From: Batrachochytrium dendrobatidis JAM81
Lineage: Eukaryota; Chytridiomycota; Chytridiomycetes; Rhizophydiales
Length of the DNA: 64,000 bases
Direction: 5' to 3'
Assembly (NCBI RefSeq): GCF_000203795.2
Contig: NW_006281099.1
Span: 360,690-424,689, forward strand
Under the pieces are notes generated by a model. That model did not search any database. It saw only the letters and a program-made list of their open reading frames with translations, and was not told the DNA's origin. Position numbers and translations under genes: made by a program. Positions 20,678 through 31,155 of this stretch are shown here, piece after piece; the first letter of the stretch is position 1; every line of letters starts with the position of its first letter.

Positions 20678-23020
20678 TTACATCCGAGTCAATGGAGTTA
20701 GACCCAAAGTACGTAGAGCGTTGCTTAAAGCAAATCTTGCAGCAACATACAACGCCAACCGTGCGTGAGCAAGAGGTTTTTCCTGGCCACTAACCCACAG
20801 CACATCGATCGCTGACGATATAGCATGACTGAGACGCAGCGAGTACGAAACAAGGTTGCATGGCTCATAGTTTTTACTCAAATCACGAATGACGTCTGGA
20901 TAAAGTGCAATGGCTTCTATAAGAGCCAAAGCCTGAGGCTCGACAAGCAAAGTGAGATCTATGTCCAAAAGAGTGTCGGCTGAAACTTGCAAGTGTTCAG
21001 ACTGACGCTCAATGGAGCAGAGACGAGAGTGTGCGTACTGGAGATATGGGCCAGTATCACCTTCAAAAGAAAAGATTCTTGACCAGTCAAAGGTGTAATC
21101 TTTGGCACGACGGGCACCCATATCTTGAATCATGGTAGCAGATTGACCGACAATATCGGCTACACGCTCAGGATCAACGACTTGGGCATACTTGTGTTCA
21201 TTCTTTTTCATATTGGCGTGCATTTCATCACGTACTGTGTTGAGAATGTCTTCGAGGAAAACCACTGTCCCTCTTCGAGTACTCATGTTGCCGTCTTTAG
21301 ATTTGATCAAGCCAAAGCCAATATGAGAGCATCTATCGACCCATGTTTTTCCTTGTAGCTCAAGAATTTTAAACAGTTGCTTAAAGTGATGATCTTGCTG
21401 GGTACCAACAACATAAAACATATGGTCAAAATCAAAGGTGTCTTTTCGATCACAAGCGGCAGCAATATCACGGGAAAGGTACAGCAATGACCCATCTGTC
21501 TTTCCAATCACAGCAACTCCAAGTTTGTATTCTTTCAAGTCCACAATAAGCGCGCCTTGATCGGGAACCAGCAAGCCCACATTTTGCAGCTCATTCATGA
21601 CGCTACGCATTTGGCTGAGAGAGTACTGGGACTCACCCGAGTAGATATCAAAATGGACATTGAGACGGCCATAAACTTCCTTATACTTGACGATACTAAG
21701 ATCGCGAAACCGCTTCCAAAGATTATAAGCATGCTCGTCACCATCCTCCATTTTTTTAAAGTAAGCACGAGCTTGGTCATGGATAGAAGCGTCTTCAATG
21801 GCTTCGGTATTGATACGGACGTATACGTCGTACAAGTGGCGAATAGGGTCTGTGCTCAAGGCTTCATCCGATCCATAGCGATCAAACCCAACAGCCAATA
21901 AGCCAAATTGTTTTCCCCAATCACCAAGATAGTTGATAGACACGGTACTCCAGCCAGACACATCCAGCACATTTTTAAGAAAGCTGCCAATAATAGTACT
22001 ACGAAGATGACCAGCATGGAAGGGTTTGGCAATATTTGGAGAGCTGAATTCGACAACAGCGAATTTTCCAAAGCCATCCGAGTTGGATCCATATGAAGTA
22101 CCGAGGGTAACGGCAGAAGAGATGACTTTTTTAGAAAGAATAGCCTTGTTGAAGGTAAAGTTGAGAAAAGGGCCAGTTGCAACGGCTTTTAAAATCAGAT
22201 TGTTGGGTTGGAATTGTTTAGCCAAAGAAGCAGCCAGTTGTGTAGGGATGCCGGGAAGTCGAGTGCGAGGAAGTGGTAAAGACATGTCACCATTGGCTTT
22301 ATCACGAGGTTCTTCCAATAGAGAATACAGCAAATCCTCAGCAACACCGGTCAGGGAATGAATCTGCTCGACGATCGAGTATCTAAAGGTATCCAAGATG
22401 GGAGCCGACTCGATTGCTTGATCGATAGTATAGGCAGCATCTGAGAGTTCTTTATCAGAATGAATGGCTTTAAGCCAGCCAGCAAGTTTTGGAGAAGAAG
22501 CGTTTGTAGAGATCAAAGAATCCCAAGCCAACAAATCAGCAATAGTGGTAGAATCACCAACAAGAGCAGTAGTTGGAGCAGCGAGATCGAGTTCTTTCAA
22601 AAGAAGAACATCAGGAGTAGCGGAAGCAGTAGCATTACGGATGCGATCTATCCACGAATCAATCAGATGTTTTGTAGCAAATACCTGTTCAGGATAAATA
22701 GATAGAGAAGAGAGAGGATCTGCAGTAGAAGTGTTTGGAAAAGCTCTAGCAAAGTAACGCAGAATAGAGCATTTTCCAGTGATGGTAGTTTTATTAGAAG
22801 CAAACGGACCCTTTGGAATAATGAGAGTTGAAGTTTGAGCAAGCAAATTACGATCCAAACCAACCCGAATAAGCGGAACAGCAGCAGTTGATTTTGCAGC
22901 TAAATGGTAAGCAGCAAGTTCAGCATAAGGACGACATTTTGGAGAAAACAGCAGATACAGAGTAGACTGATGATTTGCCAATGGAGGAATATGTATAGAT
23001 GAGAGCGTTGTTGCAGACAT
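20678..23020 (-). CDS. Arginyl-tRNA synthetase with N-terminal GST-like domain
   Basis: Class Ia aminoacyl-tRNA synthetase charging tRNA-Arg; 780 residues, single exon. The class I signature appears as FHAGHLRSTIIG (HIGH-like, about residue 334), preceded by VEFSSPNIAKP. Further marks are STVSINYLGDWGKQFGLL, the GNMSTRRGTVV loop (about residue 578, the KMSKS equivalent) and the DALR-type anticodon-binding helix bundle ending ALRTLGLTPL. Residues 1 to about 210 precede the usual Arg-S N-domain and read like a GST fold: a strand start (STLYLLFSPKCRPYAELA), then an all-helical part with VFATKHLIDSWIDRI and STTIADLLAWDSLI, typical of GST-C domains appended to Met-, Glu- and Cys-tRNA synthetases. 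Divergent from ALG10 with 106 bp between starts. Confidence is high for ArgRS, moderate for the GST-like extension. Confidence 0.95.
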   Translation of the reverse strand: MSATTLSSIHIPPLANHQSTLYLLFSPKCRPYAELAAYHLAAKSTAAVPLIRVGLDRNLLAQTSTLIIPKGPFASNKTTITGKCSILRYFARAFPNTSTADPLSSLSIYPEQVFATKHLIDSWIDRIRNATASATPDVLLLKELDLAAPTTALVGDSTTIADLLAWDSLISTNASSPKLAGWLKAIHSDKELSDAAYTIDQAIESAPILDTFRYSIVEQIHSLTGVAEDLLYSLLEEPRDKANGDMSLPLPRTRLPGIPTQLAASLAKQFQPNNLILKAVATGPFLNFTFNKAILSKKVISSAVTLGTSYGSNSDGFGKFAVVEFSSPNIAKPFHAGHLRSTIIGSFLKNVLDVSGWSTVSINYLGDWGKQFGLLAVGFDRYGSDEALSTDPIRHLYDVYVRINTEAIEDASIHDQARAYFKKMEDGDEHAYNLWKRFRDLSIVKYKEVYGRLNVHFDIYSGESQYSLSQMRSVMNELQNVGLLVPDQGALIVDLKEYKLGVAVIGKTDGSLLYLSRDIAAACDRKDTFDFDHMFYVVGTQQDHHFKQLFKILELQGKTWVDRCSHIGFGLIKSKDGNMSTRRGTVVFLEDILNTVRDEMHANMKKNEHKYAQVVDPERVADIVGQSATMIQDMGARRAKDYTFDWSRIFSFEGDTGPYLQYAHSRLCSIERQSEHLQVSADTLLDIDLTLLVEPQALALIEAIALYPDVIRDLSKNYEPCNLVSYSLRLSHAISSAIDVLWVSGQEKPLAHARLALYVAARFALSNALRTLGLTPLTRM

Positions 23021-23126
23021 GCTTGAAGTTGATGAAAGTGATTTTCACTGAAAAACTCAAAGCCTTAAATTACCACGTGATCAACACCAATCAAAACCAG
23101 ACAATTTGAACAGTTAATTCAGTCCA

Positions 23127-25219
23127 ATGGCCACAGTGCAGCAGAGTGCAGCAGCAGCTGTTGCTGCGTTCTCGTCTCTGCTCGGTGTCATGACTGCACT
23201 CATCAACCAACGTGTTCCGGATTCTTACATGGTAATTACGTCTGAATACTGCTCTAAACTATTCCATTTCATTCCATTCCACTCACCATCACTTCAAGGA
23301 TGAGATCTTCCATGTTCCACAGGCTCAGCAGTACTGTACAGGAGTCTTTGATCAATGGGACAGCAAACTCACTACTCCTCCTGGACTCTATCTTGTTTCT
23401 TTGGGATTTCACAAACTATGGATTGCATTCCTGCAAACTCCCATTTCTGGCTGTTCTGTTCTTCAACTTAGATCCGTGAATGCTGCATTCGGAATAGCTA
23501 CTCTTCCTGTTATATTCAACTTGATTCCTCTCATTCATCCTGCTCGAAACCAGTCCTTCACGTTTAACGCCATAGAGGCTTTTGTTATAAGCTTATTTCC
23601 AATCTCGTTCTTTTTTCATCTGCTGTATTACACCGACTCTGGTTCTACCTTTTTCGTGCTGTTTTCGTACTATCTGTCACTTCGTGACAAACTCTTTTTT
23701 TGTGCCTTGGTAAGCTGTCTGTTTTATATCATTCAACTGTATATGCTTGCTTTTTGGCTGATCTTGCCTTGATTTTGCTACTATAGACTGGCTTCATATC
23801 TATTTGGTTTAGACAAACTAATGTGATCTGGGTCGCATTTATTGCTGCCACAATTTGTATCCGTCATCTCCAATCAATTGATTCAACTACAGCATTGGAT
23901 TGTCCTGGATATAAGCTGAAAAGTTGCGGTAAGAATACTTGCTTTTGATTTGTAAATCTTTAGGCTTGCAATGTAAATTAAATCCACTTGGTCCCTGACT
24001 CACCGTGTTCAACTCAACCAAATAAGGGCATCTGATCAAGATTATCTCACAATTTATTGGTAGATTAACGTTAAACATTCCATCAGTCTTCATACTGTTG
24101 TGGCCGTTTATCGTTGTCATTCAACTATTCGCCGCGTTTGTTTACATCAACGGAAGCGTTGTTTTGGGTACGGTTTTAAATTACGTTAAAGTACTCTTGG
24201 CTATACAGAAACAATGCCGAGATTTTCTAACATGCTGTTTAGGAGACAAAACCAATCACACTGCAGGACTTCATATTCCCCAACTGTATTACTTTTGTGG
24301 ATTTTCAGCATTTTTTGGATTCTTTGCTGTAAATATCCCACAGGCTATCTTGAATTTTCCTGGTGCGCTATCAAGATCGTTTAAAAGGTGCACTTGTTGA
24401 ACCTATCGTTACTTTAAAATTTGGTGTATGCAACTGATATATCTTTTAATTTCTATCAAGCCTTACTATATTTTCATTAGTTTGGATCGTTGCTCCTGCA
24501 ATCATGTTTGAGACAGTTCGGAGATTCACGTAGGTCAACTCATCAGTCTGTAATACAATTTATACTTTACTTTTATTGCTTGTTTAAAAATAACTATACT
24601 CACTTTATTTGTGATGTTGATGCAATGGGATACGTTATGCATAGTATTGAGCATCCTTTTCTGCTTGCAGATAACCGCCATTTTACTTTTTATATCTGGA
24701 AGAATATATTTCGACAATATGCCGAAGCTCGCTATGTGCTTATTCCAGTTTACATGTTCTGTGCTTGGGCAATCGTTCGACAGCTGGGTATGTTAATTTA
24801 TTTTTTAATTCATGTAGAGTCTCAACTTGATATTAACATTTTGAATTGTCGAATAATTTGCATGTGATATAGCTAAAACGCAATCAGTACTATGGATAGT
24901 CGCGTATATTGGATCAGTAATGCTAACGCTAATTCCATCGCCTTTACTCGAGTTTCGATATTTTACCATTCCATTTATTCTTTTACGACTACATATTGCA
25001 ACATATTATAGGTCTGAATCTACATCTGGAAAACGCACAACAAAAACAGGATTTCCTGGCTGGGGATGGGCATTGGCACTTGCGCTAGAATGCATTCTAT
25101 TTGTCGGCATCAATGTATCTGTGCTGTATTTATTTTTGGAAAAACCGTTTGAATGGCCTACCCCAACGGATGGATCTAATTCAATAGGGCACTTTACAAA
25201 AATGCGATTCATGTGGTGA
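23127..25219 (+). CDS. ALG10: Dol-P-Glc alpha-1,2-glucosyltransferase (ALG10/DIE2)
   Basis: ER membrane enzyme adding the third, terminal alpha-1,2 glucose to the lipid-linked oligosaccharide for N-glycosylation. Exons that keep frame: 23127-23231, 23299-23709, 23787-23938, 24027-24167, 24243-24387, 24461-24529, 24645-24787 and 24873-25219. Diagnostic pieces are PDSYMDEIFHVPQAQQYC (luminal catalytic loop), LTTPPGLYLVSLG, FFFHLLYYTDSGSTFF, IWFRQTNVIW, NGSVVLGDKTNHTAG, HIPQLYYF, HPFLLADNRHFTFYIWK and the C-terminal RFMW. The protein is hydrophobic throughout with many helices, as expected. Exon 5 and 6 starts were chosen because nearer AG sites introduce stops. Family and near-complete structure are well supported. 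Confidence 0.93.
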
Positions 25220-26237
25220 AATTATGGAATACAGAGTTCTCATGGCAATTTTGTCCAGATGTGTAATGCTCAACAATGCAAGACAATTGAACACTCACGG
25301 GATTCGGAGAATTTAACATGTTTTGATTGGTCAAAAACAAGAGTAAAATATTGTCACGAGGGACATTAGAGGGACTCCCTGTCTACCTTGAATAAATTTC
25401 AAGTTTTCATTTTTGTCGATTTATTTCTTGTTCAAATTGCAACGAACTCGACATCGACTCTTGCAGCCCTGCTTCCATCTCGTATTTCAAGCAACATCAT
25501 TGATATACTGCCGTCAATCCACTAGTTTGACGTTTTTTATTTTTGCATCCTCTCGCATTTGCACGATTCTTCTGCAATTGTAAGACCAGAGCGTACCTTT
25601 TTAGTGGTTCATGCAGTCAGGCGACAATCGCCATTCAGAGTACCATCATTACTATCAGTCGACTGTCTTTTCTGTCTACATCGATTCTCTCTTTGTCAAA
25701 CACACTCCTGCGGATATCGTTGCCGCCAACCCAGACCTTTTGAACGTCGGCAAGACTCCTACTGAGCCTCCCTAGCGGTGCCTTGGCATATCTCTATTAA
25801 ACCGTTTCTATCCTCTTTCAAATACCAAAGCTCCTTCAGATCTGTGATATTTTTATAATCAATATCTGCTTTTGGCCATCTTTTTATCACGTAAGCAGAG
25901 CAACTATTTTCAGATTTAAAGTGCAGTTTGCAATGAGTGTAACTCTTTGTTTAAACATCTATGGACTGTCTATCTGCACTGGTATATTGGTGTTTACAAA
26001 AAACTCAACTACATTTTTTATATTAGCTGCTCTCTTCATATCCACTGTTTAAATAATGCAGTCATCTAACTGTCCAATGTATGTGATTATCATGTTTTAC
26101 TGCAAATGCTTTGCCACTTTAATTTGAACCTACTACGCCTCATGCCATTTCAGAATTTCTTGCTATTCATGTATACAGCTGCCATTTTTTAGCTACACAG
26201 TTGCTAACTCTGCTTGTTGTGGGTTGACTGTTTTTAA
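25220..26237. other. Long 5' region of AdoMetDC, no gene
   Basis: About 1 kb between ALG10 and S-adenosylmethionine decarboxylase. It is pyrimidine-rich in parts (25430-25760) and carries no recognisable protein or RNA gene. AdoMetDC genes often have long regulated leaders, so this is a plausible promoter plus leader; I see no clear conserved upstream reading frame. Confidence 0.4.
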
Positions 26238-27986
26238 ATGCTTAGTCCTACTGCCACTGGCCCCATTGAAAGTCACTGTGCCACAAATACACCTACTAAT
26301 ACTTTTCCCAACTCGAGTACTACATGTCCAACTGATAAACTAACCCTTTCTGGCTTTGAAGGGCCAGAAAAGTTACTTGAAATCTGGTTCAAACCACTTC
26401 ACGCATCAGTACGTGATGGAGATCACACCCGTCGTACCCACAAGCATCTTAACCATTCGTGTTCTGATGAAGATTTTTCTGAAGGATCTTTGTCAGACTG
26501 CGATAAACCTATGCATCATTATGCATCCAATATAAACAAGGACAACGATTTAAACCGCTATGAATTTCGTCGATATGGTCTTCGTACCGTACGCCGTGAT
26601 GTCTGGGAAGACATGCTCAGTATTGTACAATGTCGTGTTCTGAGTGTTATCAAAAACGAATTTGCCGATGCCTATCTTCTTAGGTAACTACATTTTATTG
26701 TCTTGCAACTACGTATTGAGATCATGTGATGGTTATACCTCCAAACTATTCCAGTTTTACCAACCTATTTCTATGCGGACAATAGTGAGTCTTCCATGTT
26801 TGTCTATCAGAACCGTATTGTTCTCAAGACCTGTGGTACTACTACTTTGCTGAATGCCGTGACTCGTATTCTTGAAATCGCCAAGAACATGTGTGGTCTT
26901 GAAGAAATTGATGCCGTGTTTTATTCCCGCAAGGCCTTTCTTTTTCCAGAACGACAATCATGGCCACATGGAAAATGGAATGACGAGGTATCTTATCTAG
27001 ATACTATTTTTCCAAATGATTGCTTTGATACCTCTGGCTATGTTGTTGGTAAAATCAATGGTGATCACTGGTGTTTGTACGTCTGCACTCCCGGCGGCTT
27101 GGATGTTGATGGAAACCCCGTCATGCCTACTTTTCTCGTGGAGTCTGATCAGACATCATCGGGTGAAGACACTGCAATTTTTGATGACAGTGACGAAGAT
27201 GATGTCACTTTGGAGATTCTCATGACCCAGCTTGATCCCGAAGCCATGAAAAGCTTTTGGCGTACAGAAGAAGAGCTGGCGGCTGGAATGAGTGCCGAGA
27301 ATAAGAATGCCATTAAGCACCAACTCAAGAGTGCAGGGCATCGTGTATTTTCCGAAACAGGCATTGCAGATATTTACCCCGAATCGACTGTTGACGACTA
27401 TGTGTTTGATCCTTGTGGCTACTCTTTGAATGGCCTGCTAGGTCCCTACTATTACACCATCCATGTTACACCAGAGGATATTTGCTCATATGCCTCTTTT
27501 GAAACCACAATTCCTGTCAAGCAGTTTACTCCCAAGCACAAACGAGAAGGCATTGAATATGAATACGATACATTCAGCCAAGTAATCCAAAAAGTAGTGG
27601 ATCGATTCAAGCCTGGAAAGTTTTCGACTACACTATTTGTTCGACACACTGCATCCAACAAGGTTGGATTGGGACGCACGCATTCACTGAATGGTGGAAT
27701 CCATGGATTTCGTCGTCGCGATCGCATTATGCATTCGCTTGGAAAATGGGATCTGATATTTTGCCATTTTGAAAAACATGCGCATATCGCTTCTGTAGCC
27801 AAGCCGTTGGTTTCTTCCTCTGTGTTCAAGTCTATACCTACAGACACTTTTGTTCAAGAGAGCAAGGTCGAGTCTTTTGATTCTACTCCAAACTCTGATG
27901 TTGAGGATGAGAGTGATTCCGTGCAAGTGGTGGGTCATGGCTGCGGGTTGTCGCCAGCTGGTTTAATCTCTGTTGCCCATCGCTGA
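26238..27986 (+). CDS. SPE2: S-adenosylmethionine decarboxylase proenzyme
   Basis: Makes decarboxylated AdoMet, the aminopropyl donor for spermidine and spermine. Two exons, 26238-26683 and 26786-27986. The enzyme is made as a proenzyme that self-cleaves between Glu and Ser in the sequence LLSESSMF to create the pyruvoyl group; here that motif spans the splice junction (AG|T GAG TCT TCC). Other family marks are FEGPEKLLEIWF, VLKTCGTTTLL (catalytic Cys), FYSRKAFLFPERQ, the DPCGYSLNGL segment with the active-site cysteine, YYTIHVTPEDICSYASFET and FKPGKFSTTLFV. Length (about 545 residues) exceeds yeast and human forms because of Ser/Thr-rich termini and an acidic insert near 27160-27215 (DDSDEDD). 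Identification is secure. Confidence 0.95.
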
Positions 27987-28159
27987 ATGGGCCAGGTTGT
28001 GACTCGAGTTTCTGCCACCCTAATGCTGTTGCTGAAATGTAGACCAAGTTTGTTTACATTTTGAATAAAGTCTATTCATTTACTTTTTGGCGTTTGTCCA
28101 CTTTACTTTTTTCAGCCTAACCTTTCAAGCATTGTTGGTTTGACAAATCGAATCAATTC

Positions 28160-29486
28160 ATGAGTTTATCAAAATCGCTAGTAGCCAATGCTACCAAGAG
28201 GTATTGTGCATGCACTATACTTTCAGAACTAGCTCCTGAAGAAATATGGCGCTATATGTTGCAGGTATGTTGAATTCAATCGAAAATTTGATTGAACAAT
28301 AAATGAAAGCCTATATGCATCAGCATGTACATTGAACAAGTAACGATTGAGCCCCGTTTCTTTCCATTCATGGTTACAATTTCCTAGTTTAATACTAATC
28401 TGGTGCTCTATAGTTTGTAGAAGACATAGACTTGCATACTTTGGCCAAAGTGTGTCATACGTTCCGTCGTTTTTCTGCCGATCCGGTCTTATGGCGACGA
28501 GTGGTGCTCCATCGCAACTCCTTTCGCTTGCAGCTTCGATTTGCTCTTCCACAACGGCCTTCTCGTATAGAACTTGCCTCTCGTGGTATTTTACGTTCAT
28601 CCAGCAGCTCGCAAATTCTTGCTCGTCATATCGATGAGGGTCGATATGTCAATGGTCCTTTGGGTGTACAAAACTTTAGGGCAGGAAGAGCAGTGGAGCG
28701 AACATTTACTCGATCGGCGCTCGGTAGACTATTATTGGCTCGACCAGACGTGGATGAGCTCTGGTAAGCTACTGCACTACATCAACCTCTCCCATCAGTA
28801 TTTTCTATAGCCATTTGGTGCCAATAGACCATTGTGTTTCAGATTGTCGATTAATGAATGGTTGTTTCATATGATGCTCACATGTGCTCCATTGATCCAC
28901 AATATCACGCGTTTATTTGCATGGTATTAAGCAACCGTGGAGTGTTTTCTGAGGATGTCGCTGCATCGTTCAAGGCTTCTTGTCCATCCAAGCACAACAA
29001 GTATGCCCCATCTTCACCTGCAGTCCGAGTGATTTCTCCACGTTTGCTTCCCAAGATGACTGTGCTACGATCTGCTTTACGAAGAGATAAGCTCAAGCAC
29101 TCGCTTCAAAACCGTAAATCATTTCAAGAGATTCGAGACTTGAATGTAACCAAACGTAAGTTGCGTCATTTCACCCACGCCGTGTTTCTATTGTGTAATG
29201 TATTTCCATGAAACTTCAACATTATGAGTTGACGTCAATTGATCATTACAAATGTGGTTATGCACTATTAGCTCGCACGTTATGGAGCGTACTGCCTTCA
29301 ACGTTGATGATGCTTACAAAACACTTGACTGGGCTTCAACTTCAACGCAAGTTGAAACAAAGACCTAATATAGAATGGCTCGAGTCACGCAAGGTTATGC
29401 AGTCAGCGGTCTATACAGCACACATCCTTTGTCCAAGTGTACGACCTAAAATCGCCTATTACGAATCGCTATCTATTGTTGAATAG
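28160..29486 (+). CDS. F-box protein with C-terminal RPEL-like motifs
   Basis: Probable SCF ubiquitin-ligase substrate adaptor. Exon 1 (28160-28264) ends ILSELAPEEIWRYMLQ and exon 2 (28414-28763) continues FVEDIDLHTLAKVCHTFRRF, SADPVLWRRVVL: a typical F-box (LPxEI...L..vc..Fr.l..dp.LWr). Exon 2 goes on with basic, Arg/Leu-rich sequence. Downstream, 28930-29160 encodes VFSEDVAASF ... VLRSALRRDKLKHSLQNRKS, and the last exon ending at 29486 has QRKLKQRPNIEWLESRKVM, which fits an RPEL motif. Junctions between 28763 and 28930 and between about 29160 and 29300 are unresolved; the obvious AG sites give stops. The start and F-box are well supported, the C-terminal model is provisional. Confidence 0.62.
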
Positions 29487-29783
29487 TCTGACACCAAGTC
29501 TATAAAAACTCTACTTTTAGCATTTCCTATTTGATCACTGTGACAACATCCCAAGGCTTTGTCGCACTCTAGGCTCATGAAACATCAAACCAAGTCTTCA
29601 AATCATGCTTTTCCGAGTGTTGCACTAAACATTTTGTACTTTCTAGATTGTAGCTGCCAAGGCATATCAAACTAGACAATAAATGCCACATTCTAAATCT
29701 ACATATTGTTTATAACTGTATAGGTTGAACATGTACTGCAATTACAATATAAACCTCATGTTGACTAAATTTCTCAATATTTA

Positions 29784-30031
29784 CAGCCATATTCATGTAA
29801 AATGAAACTTTTGTAATGATCTTGTTTTGGAATAAACAATCGTTACATGTTCAATGCTATTGGAACAGAAATGTGATCATTCGATTTGTATTTTTGTACA
29901 AGAATGAACATCAAGACCAGTAAACCAATGAGCTCAAAAGCAATATTGTCTAGTAAGATTGGTACCAAATATGAGACTGTTTATCGTGTATTCCGACTTA
30001 TTTAGTGGTTCATTTTACGTGAATACGGCTG
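29784..30031 (+). repeat. TIR element (MITE), copy A, 248 bp
   Basis: A short, complete element with TIRs CAGCCATATTCATGTAAAAT (left) and the inverted CAGCCGTATTCACGTAAAAT (right), flanked by TA (29782-29783, 30032-30033). It is nearly identical in sequence and identical in length to the copy at 56122-56369. It sits between the ends of the convergent F-box and RWD genes. Confidence 0.92.
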
Positions 30032-30119
30032 TAATAGCCTTCTAGTACATGCAAGAAATAAATCAATTCATAACAAATAGTCCAGTGAACCATACAATGA
30101 CATCGGTTTATATTAGTAG

Positions 30120-31052
30120 TCAGTCATCTTCAGTAAATCCGGCAAGAACCTCATTGTCACCGCCATCAGCACTATCATTGTCAATCTCCAATCCATCAAA
30201 CAGTTCAACGTCCACAACAACGTCACCCTCTTCCATAAATTGCACATCCGAAGACACCAATGTCTGATCACGTTCAAACATTTGTCGTCCAGTAAGCTTC
30301 CCAGAGGCCTTGTTGCTTGCATTTAGATCAATCGCCAGTGCAGCAGCATGAGAAATGGACAACTTGGCACCTGCTTTTTTCAGCTGACGAGCTTCTTCCA
30401 AAAACTTGGTCCTCCATGCCGAAAAACTATCGGGAGTAACCAGTGTTCCTCGATACCGCTCTCGATCAGCCTCTTCCTCTGCAAGAATTCTCTGTTCTCG
30501 ATCATGTTCCTCGCGTAGCATGCGGCTTGTTAGCAGCTGTTCAATCTGCTCCTTGCCATGCGATACCATGGCAAAGATCATTCCCATTCCCAAGGATTCA
30601 GATCCGTGTGCTAAAAGCTTATCGTACAAGATTTGACGGTCTTCTGCACAGATACCCTTCACCTGAACCAGTTTGAATAATGGCAGTTCTTCTGGGTATG
30701 TTGGTGTGTATGTAAACTCGATTGCAAAAGTGGGATGATGGAACACAGTGTCGTCTACACCTTCACTCTGCTCATCGTCCTTGCCACCATGTGATGTATC
30801 GGTGGGAACCATGTGTGGGTGAGTAGCGTATTCATCCTCATCACTTTCGTCAAGAGTTTCCTGATAGTCTTCATGAACTGTTAATCCTTGAGCCAGAGCA
30901 TGCATCTTGAGCAGACCCAGTAATTCCTCATTGTCCAACTTGCAAGTGATCTGGAAAGTGGCAGGCGGACCTTGGTCCATAACAGTGAGCTCATCCGGAA
31001 AGATATAACCAAGAGAATCCAGTTCAGTTGTCTGCTCTTCTGTATAATTCAT
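30120..31052 (-). CDS. RWD-domain protein, RWDD1/Gir2-like
   Basis: Single-exon protein of 310 residues. RWDD1/Gir2 proteins bind DRG/Rbg GTPases and Gcn1, linking to translation and the Gcn2 pathway. The RWD domain is split: residues 1-50 (NYTEEQTTELDSLGYIFPDE, with the LxSIYPDE-like core as LGYIFPDE) and residues about 115-180 (FAIEFTYTPTYPEELPLFKL, the YPxxxP motif). Between them is an acidic insert of about 50 residues. The rest matches the C-terminal DFRP-type helix: AWRTKFLEEARQLKKAG, then KLTGRQMFERD and an acidic tail (EEGDVVVDVELFDGLE). Divergent from the LARP7-like gene with 103 bp between start codons. Confidence 0.88.
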   Translation of the reverse strand: MNYTEEQTTELDSLGYIFPDELTVMDQGPPATFQITCKLDNEELLGLLKMHALAQGLTVHEDYQETLDESDEDEYATHPHMVPTDTSHGGKDDEQSEGVDDTVFHHPTFAIEFTYTPTYPEELPLFKLVQVKGICAEDRQILYDKLLAHGSESLGMGMIFAMVSHGKEQIEQLLTSRMLREEHDREQRILAEEEADRERYRGTLVTPDSFSAWRTKFLEEARQLKKAGAKLSISHAAALAIDLNASNKASGKLTGRQMFERDQTLVSSDVQFMEEGDVVVDVELFDGLEIDNDSADGGDNEVLAGFTEDD

Positions 31053-31155
31053 GATTGCTGAATCCAGTTGTCAATGTCGAGTATCAAAACTTTTCTTGTC
31101 CACAACAATCGTCATTTTCAACTCTCGGCTGGACTGCAAATCTATTCATTACAAC

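Noticed and set aside
20445..20768. Plus-strand frame of 107 codons between the DIP2-like gene and ArgRS
   Set aside because: Overlaps the C-terminal coding end of ArgRS on the other strand and shows no motif.
25543..25765. Two overlapping Ser/Arg/His-rich frames upstream of AdoMetDC, considered as a regulatory upstream ORF
   Set aside because: They lie nearly 500 bp before the main ATG in pyrimidine-rich DNA, and neither resembles the short MAGDIS-type or plant-type leader peptides.
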